Origin: Candidatus Kapaibacterium sp.
GTDB lineage: Bacteria; Bacteroidota; Ignavibacteria; Kapaibacteriales; UBA961
Reading direction: 5' to 3'
DNA: 9,270 nucleotides
NCBI GenBank assembly: GCA_023253875.1
Contig: JALRFC010000052.1
Location: forward strand, 1 to 9,270
This document shows positions 1 through 6,767 of this stretch, piece by piece; position 1 is the stretch's first letter; the number at the start of each line of letters is the position of its first letter. The translations under genes and the position numbers were made by a program. A model generated the notes under the pieces. The model saw nothing but the letters and a program-made list of their open reading frames with translations, ran no database searches and was not told where the DNA came from.

Positions 1-589
1 AACCTGGTTCAGTTTCTTTTACAAATTGAACAGGATTATTTGCATCAAATTGTAATTCATATCTCTGCTCTTGTGTACCGCCCATTGGAATGCCAAATTG
101 TGGACCAGCAGTAAGTCCAAGCATTGTACCAGGCAAATTGAAACGATACATTACTTCGAAGTTCAGCAAAGAATACTTAAACACTGAAGTATGAACAATT
201 TGAGAGTTTACGATATTATTAGACCCACCAATTGGTCTTGAAGGGTAATTATCACCATCCAATTGGAATGTGGCAGGCTGATAATCATATACAGCTCTTG
301 CGATGATAGATGAATTGGCATTCTTTGGATCACCCAATAAATATTCAAGTGAGAAACCAAAGTAATAACCGTTCTCAGTTCCGGTCTCAAAAGTCGGGCA
401 ATTCGCATCAGCAGCTATTGAAGAAAATCCACCGGAATGCATGGATTTATTATAGCCGGCAACAGGACCAACCAAAATTGGAGACTTCTTCGCTTGCGGT
501 TTACGAGGGTCAGCCGCTTGTGAATAAGCATCGGAAGTAAAGAAAAAAGTGAGTGCCGCTAGGGCAATGAACAGTCGCATAAGACGCAT
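1..589 (-). CDS. Predicted outer-membrane beta-barrel protein, N-terminal part (gene runs off the left edge)
   Basis: The reading frame is open from an ATG at 589 to the window edge, giving 196 residues without a stop. The first 24 or so residues look like a Sec signal peptide: basic MRLMR, a hydrophobic core LFIALAALTFFF, then a small-residue region ending near AYSQA. The mature part is rich in alternating polar and aromatic residues with Gly-rich turns (GPVAGYNKSMHSGGF at 41-55, NGYYFGFSLEY at 73-83, FEVMYRFNLPG at 144-154), as expected of short barrel strands. A Cys-Pro pair lies at 64-65. This resembles PorT/OmpA-type barrel proteins of Bacteroidota and relatives, some of which carry a C-terminal OmpA peptidoglycan-binding domain; that part would lie outside the window. 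The ATG at 589 is preferred over the in-frame ATG at 580 because AGGTG sits six bases upstream. The barrel assignment is by sequence texture only; the exact family is not recognised. Confidence 0.7.
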   Translation of the reverse strand, partial: MRLMRLFIALAALTFFFTSDAYSQAADPRKPQAKKSPILVGPVAGYNKSMHSGGFSSIAADANCPTFETGTENGYYFGFSLEYLLGDPKNANSSIIARAVYDYQPATFQLDGDNYPSRPIGGSNNIVNSQIVHTSVFKYSLLNFEVMYRFNLPGTMLGLTAGPQFGIPMGGTQEQRYELQFDANNPVQFVKETEPG

Positions 590-595
590 GAGTTT

Positions 596-600
596 CACCT
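596..600 (-). promoter_or_regulatory. Shine-Dalgarno site of the outer-membrane protein gene
   Basis: On the minus strand AGGTG precedes the ATG at 589 with a six-base spacer. It is the clearest ribosome binding site of an annotated gene in the window and decides the start over the internal ATG three codons downstream. The other genes here lack an obvious site, so this one may be translated comparatively efficiently, which would suit an abundant outer-membrane protein. Confidence 0.55.
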
Positions 601-787
601 TTTCGCCAGTAAAAGTATCTTGTTATTTACATTCTTAGGGATATGTTGAGTAAGTGCTATCTGATACAAACGACAAATCAATGATCAGGGGTAGAAAATG
701 ATTGCCAATACCGAGGTTAGATTATATCAAAGAAAGAACTACCACAACAACGAGCCAAATTTAATAGAAAACTTGGCATTAGACAAG

Positions 788-833
788 AAAAAATATAGGT
801 TTTTCCATGTTTCTGTAACTATGTGGATAACCT
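788..833 (-). terminator. Possible intrinsic terminator after the large secreted-protein gene
   Basis: Read on the minus strand just past the stop codon at 846, AGGTT (833-829) can pair with AACCT (801-797), and after a small internal loop TCCA (827-824) pairs with TGGA (807-804). A run of T follows (complement of the A-run at 788-793). The stem is interrupted and the loop is long (16 bases), so it is weaker than the hairpin at 6713-6743. Its place directly behind a 4 kb gene supports the call. Confidence 0.35.
822..830 (-). other. Perfect match to the DnaA-box 9-mer
   Basis: The minus strand reads TTATCCACA, the consensus high-affinity DnaA box. It lies in the non-coding gap within the left arm of the possible terminator hairpin. 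I saw no second box nearby and no AT-rich unwinding element, so this is not evidence for a replication origin. It may be a DnaA titration or regulatory site, or chance. Confidence 0.3.
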
Positions 834-845
834 CTTCCACAATCA

Positions 846-3800
846 TTATTTCGAGATTAAGATTTGTTCAGCCCATTGGATGTTAACTGACTGAAAAATA
901 AGGATATAACTACCACCGGGTAATGTTGAGGCATCAATTGCAATTTTGTTATACCCGGCATTCACATTACCTCGATTTTGCATTACGGTTTGACCAAAGA
1001 GGTTTTTGATGTCAATTGAGTACCAAGAATCTTGTTTGGAGAGCAGTCCAATATACCCTGACTCAGCCAAAGGATGAGGGAAAATACTCAATAATCCTTG
1101 TCCTTTAAGATCTTTTGTCACGACTCTGATTTGTTTTCCGCAGAATTCAGACAAAATCAATGGAATACTTGCAGTATCACCGATGATGCAATTCGAGACT
1201 TTATTTCTTAGGATGATATGAATGGAATCAGGCTTATCTGTCAAATATGTATCAAATGTTAGTGTTGTATTCCACGTACCTTCTCCTTTGAGCGATGCCT
1301 GTGTCTGTGCATTCATCATTGATCTTCCCAAACCATTTGCAATTTGCATCGGAATGCGAATGGTGCCTGCGCTTGCATTGATGTCAAATGGAGTTTCTGT
1401 GGTTTTGCAATCCACACTTTCTGGGTTATACAATAATTCAATCATGGGTTCAAAACCAATGTCTGTTTTTGGTGAGACGGCATATTCACCTTTGATTGTC
1501 AATTCGAATGAATCACCCGGTAGATAGGTAATAGGAGACTCGATGGATGAATCAATGGAAATATGATTGGTTCTGACTATAAAGGGAATTTGTTCTTTTA
1601 ATGCAATTGAATCAGCAAGATATGCAGTCACATGAATAACATCATTGCCTGAGAGTTCTGAATCCAGAAGGAGAGAAATCGTTATGAATCCTCCACGCTT
1701 TTGAATTATTGAATCTGACATTGAAGTGATTGAGACTGAAGTTCCCTGGAGAGATTGTTCAAGTCGAGCAATCACAGAATCCAGCTGTACATTGACATTA
1801 CCATGATTGGTAATTCTTGCTGAAATCAATCTTCTTTCGCAAGCATATAATGTATCCAATGGTGGAATACTCATTTTTACATCAATTGTATCAATCGCAT
1901 CGGCATCTCCCCAGATTATTGAGCGGGTAAGAGCAGGGCTTGGACTAAGTATTCCTGCATCTGACTGTATCTCAACTGTTATCTCGTGTCTTCCAGGTCT
2001 TTGAGGTGTGAAACGAATGGGAAGACTATGTATCATTCCGGGAGCAAATGATGTATTAATGAGACCGGTTGTATCTAATGTAAAGGAAGTAATATCCCCT
2101 GAAATCACAGAGCATCCTCTAATCGTCAACGGTGCATTGCCGGTGGAGAGTAATAAGTGTCCGCTAGTATCTTTTATTGAATATTCAGTGATTCGACCGA
2201 CATAGATATCGTCTTGCTGAATTCCGGGCATGCTTCCTTTTCCAATGAGAGTATAGGACGTACTATCATTACTAAAGCCATTAGTGTAAGTGATCTTCCC
2301 TTGATATTGATAGAGTACAGTATCTTTTGGAGTAAATGTGGCTAATACAGCAATGGATTCTTTGGACTGAAGTATGGTATCTTTCTTTTGATTGGGGAAT
2401 GAAAGTTGAAATACAGAATCAAGGTGTGCCATACCATCAATGCTGACTCTTGCGATATCATTTCCTGTATTTATAATGCTTGCAATGGTATCATATTGTG
2501 CACCAATTCTACGGGTTTTCCAATCTATAAGAAATCCATCGAGTCCGGGAGAAGCCCCATTGCCTTCGAGATCTGCTTGATTTGGCAATGACCTATCATT
2601 CATGATGGTGAATGTTTCGGTATAGGATATTCTATCCAAAGGTGAAAATCTACACGTAATACGAAGGGTATCATTCGGCTTGAAGATTCTCGGAAATATC
2701 CCAGCAGTATCATATGTGAAAATACTCGAATACAGCGATACAGAAAGGGATTGTGCAGTGAAGTTTGTACCACCTGCATTGATCAATTGAATGACTCCGG
2801 ATTTGGTGTCTCCAATTGCAACTGTACCGAAATCATGACCAATAACTTGAATAGCAGGGTTTTCCATAATCCCGCTAATAGTAATTGACTTATAAATTCC
2901 ACAATCAAGAAGTATCTGAAGCGATGTTTTTGCAGTATCAGATCCAGCAAGTGCTCTAAAGCAGACATCTATGTGAATCGAATCATTTGGTGCAATCATT
3001 GCATTGGTGAAAGCTGATAGATTGGAAGTGATGATGCGCGTATCACCAACCAATTTCATGAACTTGATCAGTATGCTGCTTTTGCTCTGATTCACAATCA
3101 CAATGCTTTTACATTGCGTATCACCCATTATCACTTTATCAAAGAACAGTGAATCAGGAATTATGATCTTTGGAGCGGTATACGCATATCGCATCCTCGA
3201 AACATTGCCTGCATTGTCCATTACTTCAATGACAATTGAGGCATCCTTTAACTTATTGATCACATTTCCGGAAAAAGTTGATGTTGTATCTCCTTCCTTG
3301 AATCCGGCTATTGACCAATTCATGTTTTGAGTTGAATCTCGGATGACTTGAATATCATGGAGGCCTGTATAATCATCAATCAATTGCTCATTGATTTTTC
3401 CTTTTATGTTACCACATGAATCCTTTATACTGATTTTGGGGGCAGTTGTATCTACTCCTTGAACCATTCCAAAAGCAAGCGGATATGCATAAGCATCATC
3501 AGAACCGATTCCATAAAGCCCGGCTATAAATGAACCTTCCATTGTTGATAAGTGGTGGAAGCCTGGTGTGACCGGCACAGTTACATAAAACATTTGCGTG
3601 CCATTCATTCTTTGATTCGGAAAATTAGATATGGCATTCCGAATCAATCTATTATCGAGCATGATATGATCTACAGCATCTTCAGAGCAAACCAGAGAGA
3701 TAAAATGTTGTGCAAACTGTTTTGGATTTGTTGCAGGATTTGAAATGACATGAAAGTTGGCTTGTTTGATCGACTTTTCCGTAGAAGGGATGAGCATCAT

Positions 3801-4904
3801 GCAAGGATCAAAGTTTTGCAATCGCTCATTTGAGGAAAAACTACTCGTCATATATTGAGCAATACTGATTGGTTTATCAGATTCAATGTGAAGTGGATCG
3901 CGAATAAAACTCAATGTTCGGAAATCACCAGGATTCGACAAATTGAATGATTGATTAATATTCCATCCTTTGACTGTCACATTTGTATTCGGTGCGATGC
4001 AATGAATACGAAAGAAATCTCCGGTACCATCATTGGTGAATGGTACGGTGATAAATGATTTTCCCCATTGCTCGGTGGGATATAGCATTTCTGTGAGATG
4101 ATTTTTGCTGTCAAACTCTGTTAGACCAAGTGGTATAGCAGTTCTGAGATGACCACTAAATACGCCGATGGGTTTATCACCTCGAACTATTGTACCGGAT
4201 AAATCACCTTGGCCAGATGGTAGGGTGTCCGACTTAACCAAATAACACTGCCCTTTATTCAAGGTGATGATGGTTGATTCGCCTGCCTGTACTTGGCCAA
4301 ATGTGGTGCATCTTGGTGAAAATTCAATGACAGTATTATCCTCTGAAGCAATGATCATGAATTCACTCGAGCGGGGAATTTTACCTTGTGGGTCATCATC
4401 ATGCATGTAAATATCATTTGGCCAAGAATGTATGACATATTCTCGACCCCATTTTGACACAGGAATAGCCGAATATCCATCAGTTGATAATGATTGACTA
4501 CTTATCCCGCTAACAGAGATTGGTTGATCGGATTCTATTTCTATTGATTTTGACTGTATCTTTTCTGACTCATACATTTCCACTTTATCATATGGTACCG
4601 TGATTTCTACGACGGTATCTCCTGCCAATTGCAAATACTGTGATGGACCTGTGATTGGTCCCGCAATCCTAACACTAGTCGGCCTTATGGTGGAAATATG
4701 TATGGTCAATCGAATACCACCTGGCAAAATGATCAATTCATTTTGCATAAAGCCTATGAGAAAATACCGTCCTGCATAGCCTGAAATTGCGCTGTTTTGT
4801 GATTTTCCATTTTGTGCATGGATATCATGTAATCCACAGAGGAGCATCAGCAATAATGCTATTACAGAGCTAAGAATGGAATGAATTGATATGGATTTTT
4901 TCAT
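846..4904 (-). CDS. Giant secreted protein: IgGFc-binding-like N-terminus, ASH-like repeats, T9SS sorting domain
   Basis: The protein has 1352 residues. Residues 1-30 form a signal peptide (MKKS, hydrophobic SVIALLLMLLCGL, cleavage near HAQ). Residues about 40-480 resemble the IgGFc-binding-protein N-terminal domain of bacterial surface proteins: two related motifs, PVSKWGREYVI (148-158) and PTEQWGKSFITVPF (276-289), an EFMIIASEDNTVIEF block (181-195) and a RGDKPIGVFSGH block (241-252). Residues about 487-578 form an Ig-like module (TAPKISI, then DNAGNVSR). Four ASH/choice-of-anchor-D-like modules follow (about 582-680, 684-784, 788-890, 896-998), marked by FGTVAIGDT and IINTGN and by closing RFSP, TFTP and RFTP segments. 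Two further beta-rich modules cover about 1000-1255. The last 80 residues look like a type A T9SS sorting domain: FPHPLAESGYI, IKNLFGQTV, LPGGSYILIF, AEQILISK. A surface-anchored or released adhesin-like role is inferred. There is no clear Shine-Dalgarno site; the ATG at 4904 is chosen because the signal peptide begins there. Confidence 0.85.
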   Translation of the reverse strand: MKKSISIHSILSSVIALLLMLLCGLHDIHAQNGKSQNSAISGYAGRYFLIGFMQNELIILPGGIRLTIHISTIRPTSVRIAGPITGPSQYLQLAGDTVVEITVPYDKVEMYESEKIQSKSIEIESDQPISVSGISSQSLSTDGYSAIPVSKWGREYVIHSWPNDIYMHDDDPQGKIPRSSEFMIIASEDNTVIEFSPRCTTFGQVQAGESTIITLNKGQCYLVKSDTLPSGQGDLSGTIVRGDKPIGVFSGHLRTAIPLGLTEFDSKNHLTEMLYPTEQWGKSFITVPFTNDGTGDFFRIHCIAPNTNVTVKGWNINQSFNLSNPGDFRTLSFIRDPLHIESDKPISIAQYMTSSFSSNERLQNFDPCMMLIPSTEKSIKQANFHVISNPATNPKQFAQHFISLVCSEDAVDHIMLDNRLIRNAISNFPNQRMNGTQMFYVTVPVTPGFHHLSTMEGSFIAGLYGIGSDDAYAYPLAFGMVQGVDTTAPKISIKDSCGNIKGKINEQLIDDYTGLHDIQVIRDSTQNMNWSIAGFKEGDTTSTFSGNVINKLKDASIVIEVMDNAGNVSRMRYAYTAPKIIIPDSLFFDKVIMGDTQCKSIVIVNQSKSSILIKFMKLVGDTRIITSNLSAFTNAMIAPNDSIHIDVCFRALAGSDTAKTSLQILLDCGIYKSITISGIMENPAIQVIGHDFGTVAIGDTKSGVIQLINAGGTNFTAQSLSVSLYSSIFTYDTAGIFPRIFKPNDTLRITCRFSPLDRISYTETFTIMNDRSLPNQADLEGNGASPGLDGFLIDWKTRRIGAQYDTIASIINTGNDIARVSIDGMAHLDSVFQLSFPNQKKDTILQSKESIAVLATFTPKDTVLYQYQGKITYTNGFSNDSTSYTLIGKGSMPGIQQDDIYVGRITEYSIKDTSGHLLLSTGNAPLTIRGCSVISGDITSFTLDTTGLINTSFAPGMIHSLPIRFTPQRPGRHEITVEIQSDAGILSPSPALTRSIIWGDADAIDTIDVKMSIPPLDTLYACERRLISARITNHGNVNVQLDSVIARLEQSLQGTSVSITSMSDSIIQKRGGFITISLLLDSELSGNDVIHVTAYLADSIALKEQIPFIVRTNHISIDSSIESPITYLPGDSFELTIKGEYAVSPKTDIGFEPMIELLYNPESVDCKTTETPFDINASAGTIRIPMQIANGLGRSMMNAQTQASLKGEGTWNTTLTFDTYLTDKPDSIHIILRNKVSNCIIGDTASIPLILSEFCGKQIRVVTKDLKGQGLLSIFPHPLAESGYIGLLSKQDSWYSIDIKNLFGQTVMQNRGNVNAGYNKIAIDASTLPGGSYILIFQSVNIQWAEQILISK

Positions 4905-4919
4905 TGGCTTTTGGATACG

Positions 4920-4925
4920 ATTATA
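4920..4925 (-). promoter_or_regulatory. Possible -10 element of the secreted-protein gene
   Basis: The minus strand carries a perfect TATAAT 15 bases before the ATG at 4904. At the 17-base distance upstream there is only TTTTCC as a -35 candidate. If used, the mRNA leader would be about eight bases, which fits the absence of a Shine-Dalgarno site. A Bacteroidota-type alternative (TTGG at 4966-4963, about 20 bases, then TAATTGTG at 4942-4935) is equally unproven. Confidence 0.2.
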
Positions 4926-4957
4926 AACCCCGTCACAATTACGGAAAAAAACTTGAG

Positions 4958-4986
4958 TTGACCAATGGAAAATAATCGGATATTGT
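4958..4986 (+). promoter_or_regulatory. Candidate promoter of the dnaJ-like/surE operon
   Basis: TTGACC (4958-4963) and TATTGT (4981-4986) are separated by exactly 17 bases, a good spacing for a housekeeping sigma factor; they match the canonical hexamers at 5/6 and 4/6 positions. Transcription would start near 4993 and leave a leader of about 84 bases before the ATG at 5077. I saw no CIRCE inverted repeat (TTAGCACTC/GAGTGCTAA) in 4905-5076, so HrcA-type heat-shock control is not indicated. If the organism uses the Bacteroidota-type -33/-7 consensus, this promoter may be wrong. Confidence 0.35.
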
Positions 4987-5011
4987 CGATTCAGTTACAA
5001 CAAATTCTATC

Positions 5012-5087
5012 GGGAGTCGTTGATATGCCCGAACTTTTCAAGAAAACACCCTCCATTTTAGCAATTACCCTATATCATGGATTTTAA
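5012..5087 (+). other. Candidate leader ORF with Shine-Dalgarno site, overlapping the dnaJ-like start
   Basis: GGGAG (5012-5016) is followed after eight bases by an ATG at 5025. That ATG opens a 20-codon frame (MPELFKKTPSILAITLYHGF) ending with TAA at 5085-5087, eleven bases into the dnaJ-like gene and out of frame with it. The dnaJ-like ATG at 5077 has no Shine-Dalgarno site of its own, so ribosomes ending here could re-initiate at it. A short inverted repeat (TCGGG at 5010-5014, CCCGA at 5028-5032) would place the ribosome site in the stem and the ATG in the loop. No known leader peptide is recognised, and chance is a serious alternative. Confidence 0.25.
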
Positions 5088-5952
5088 AGATTATTATTCA
5101 GTGCTTGGTGTAACAAAAACTGCCAAACCTGAAGAGATAAAAAAAGCCTATCGAACTTTGGCTCAACAGTTTCATCCGGATAAGAATCCCGGTGATGCAA
5201 AAGCTGAAGAAAGATTCAAAGAAATCAATGAAGCATATCAAGTCTTAAGTGATCCTCAGAATAGAGAAAAATATGATAGACTTGGATCCAGTTGGAATAC
5301 GCATTCTCATCAAGGAGGAGCGGGAAGTCCTTTTGATTGGCAAGCATGGCAGAATCGGGGTTCTTCCAGAAATGATTTTTCTCAATTTTCGGGTGGATCA
5401 GGTTTTTCGGATTTCTTCGAAACGATTTTCAATAATGCAGGAGCGGGACAAAAGTCAGCACGTCCTCAAAAAAGCACTTCTGAATTGCAGGCCACGATTT
5501 CATTTCAACAAGCATATAGCGGTTGTACGCTAAAATTGACCACGGGTGGAAAACAAAGAGAAATTCGTTTGAAACCCGGTATCAAAGATGGTCAGACGAT
5601 TAATATTCCTTCCGGTCAAGGACATGACATACATGTGAAAGTCCATATTACTCCTGATGAAATCTATAGAATTCAGGGTTCGGATTTAGAAGCAGATGTT
5701 GAGGTACCACTTTATACTGCATTATTGGGTGGACAAGTTAATTTTACCACCTTGAAAGGTACTATCGCCGTGAAAATCGCCCCTGAAACAAAACCTGCTA
5801 CAAAATTGAGACTGAAGGGTTTTGGTATGCCAATTCATGGTAAAGACCAAACATTTGGTGATCTGTTTTTATTGGTTCACATTGTTTTTCCTGAACGATT
5901 GACTGAAGAAGAAAAAAACCTCATTTCCTCACTTGCAGCACTGAGATCCTAA
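5077..5952 (+). CDS. J-domain co-chaperone, DnaJ/CbpA type without zinc finger
   Basis: The protein has 291 residues. Residues 4-68 are a complete J-domain with the HPD motif at 33-35, which stimulates ATP hydrolysis by DnaK, and the usual helix IV ending DPQNREKYDRLG. A Gly/Ser/Phe-rich linker spans about 69-125, including FSGGSGFSDFFETIF. The C-terminal substrate-binding region runs from about 136 to 272, with typical segments IRLKPGIKDGQTINIPSGQG, PLYTALLGGQV, LRLKGFGMP and GDLFLLVHIVFPERLT. The four CxxCxGxG repeats of full DnaJ are absent, so this is a class B protein of the CbpA/curved-DNA-binding-protein kind rather than the main DnaJ, and its length (about 290-310 in this class) is normal. 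It acts in the cytoplasm with DnaK on unfolded proteins; DNA binding as in E. coli CbpA cannot be judged from sequence. There is one base between its stop and surE. The start has no Shine-Dalgarno site but begins exactly at the J-domain. Confidence 0.93.
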   Translation: MDFKDYYSVLGVTKTAKPEEIKKAYRTLAQQFHPDKNPGDAKAEERFKEINEAYQVLSDPQNREKYDRLGSSWNTHSHQGGAGSPFDWQAWQNRGSSRNDFSQFSGGSGFSDFFETIFNNAGAGQKSARPQKSTSELQATISFQQAYSGCTLKLTTGGKQREIRLKPGIKDGQTINIPSGQGHDIHVKVHITPDEIYRIQGSDLEADVEVPLYTALLGGQVNFTTLKGTIAVKIAPETKPATKLRLKGFGMPIHGKDQTFGDLFLLVHIVFPERLTEEEKNLISSLAALRS

Positions 5953-5953
5953 T

Positions 5954-6709
5954 ATGAATATTTTAGTAACCAATGATGATGGCATAGATTCGCCCGGAAT
6001 CTTGGCGCTTGTTCATGCTTTGAAAAAAGTTGGAAGTGTTACCGTCATTGCACCTGATAGACAGCAGAGTGCTGTTGGTCATGCACTTACAGTTAGTGCT
6101 CCCTTACGAGCAGTACCATTTCAAAGAGATGGTGATCTCTTTGGATATGCCGTCAATGGGACGCCTGCAGATTGTGTGAAATTGGGGGTTTCAACATTAT
6201 TAACAATCAAACCGGATCTTGTGGTCTCCGGTATCAATCATGGTGCAAATACTGCCGTGAATGTCATGTACTCAGGAACTGTATCAGCCGCAACAGAGGC
6301 AATGATGATTGGTATTCCTGCATTGGCTGTTTCGCTGACGTCCTTTTCACTTGATGCAGATATGTCTGTAGCTGCTGAATATGCTGCAAAGGTTGCTGGA
6401 GAGATGCTGAATTGGGATATTCCTTTGGATACAATTTTGAATATGAATGTGCCTGCCATTCCCAAAGAAGAAATCAAAGGTATGAGAATCACCAGATTGA
6501 GTAATTCTTATTGGGATGATAGTTATGATTCCAGAAAGGATCCAATGGGTAGAGAATATCATTGGATTGTTGGAACATATCGCGTACCGGAAGAAACAGA
6601 TATAGAAACCGATGATGGAGCAGTACGAAATGGTTGGGTCTCACTGACACCGGTACATTATGATCTGACCCACAGAAAAATAGTCGATAAATTGAAAAGT
6701 ATAGTATAA
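5954..6709 (+). CDS. surE: 5'/3'-nucleotidase SurE
   Basis: The protein has 251 residues, the usual SurE length. It opens with MNILVTNDDGIDSPGI, whose D8 and D9 are metal ligands of the family; S39 (in APDRQQSA) and N95 (in VSGINHGAN) complete the divalent-metal site. NGTPADCVKLG (68-78), YSGTVSAATEAM (106-117) and LNMNVP (162-167) are further family blocks, and the C-terminus LTPVHYDLTH is also typical. SurE removes phosphate from nucleoside 5'- and 3'-monophosphates and in E. coli also acts on short polyphosphate; it is linked to stationary-phase and stress survival. The start lies one base after the dnaJ-like stop without a strong Shine-Dalgarno site, so translational coupling is likely. 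No active-site residue is missing. A hairpin terminator follows four bases after the stop codon. Confidence 0.97.
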   Translation: MNILVTNDDGIDSPGILALVHALKKVGSVTVIAPDRQQSAVGHALTVSAPLRAVPFQRDGDLFGYAVNGTPADCVKLGVSTLLTIKPDLVVSGINHGANTAVNVMYSGTVSAATEAMMIGIPALAVSLTSFSLDADMSVAAEYAAKVAGEMLNWDIPLDTILNMNVPAIPKEEIKGMRITRLSNSYWDDSYDSRKDPMGREYHWIVGTYRVPEETDIETDDGAVRNGWVSLTPVHYDLTHRKIVDKLKSIV

Positions 6710-6712
6710 AAA

Positions 6713-6743
6713 AATCCCCGCTGATATCATTTCGGCGGGGATT
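6713..6743. terminator. Bidirectional intrinsic terminator between surE and the M16 gene
   Basis: Two 12-base arms (6713-6724 and 6732-6743) pair fully with one G-U wobble around a seven-base loop; the core is CCCCGC/GCGGGG. On the minus strand the stem is followed by seven T (complement of the A-run at 6708-6714), a strong terminator for the M16 gene. On the plus strand only ATTCTT follows, a weaker tail for surE. The convergent gene arrangement makes a shared terminator expected. Confidence 0.85.
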
Positions 6744-6767
6744 CTTGGTTCATCTAAGTTTGAACAA

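Noticed and set aside
822..841. Inverted repeat TGTGGA...TCCACA as an operator
   Set aside because: It has only six base pairs with an eight-base spacer and overlaps the DnaA-box match and the terminator stem; there is nothing to tie it to a regulator.
698..886. Plus-strand 62-residue ORF in the gap and over the end of the large gene
   Set aside because: It has no domain and no Shine-Dalgarno site, and it runs into the coding end of the secreted-protein gene on the other strand.
5249..5533. Plus-strand 94-residue ORF inside the dnaJ-like gene
   Set aside because: It is an alternative frame of a gene with a full J-domain and C-terminal domain; it has no independent support.
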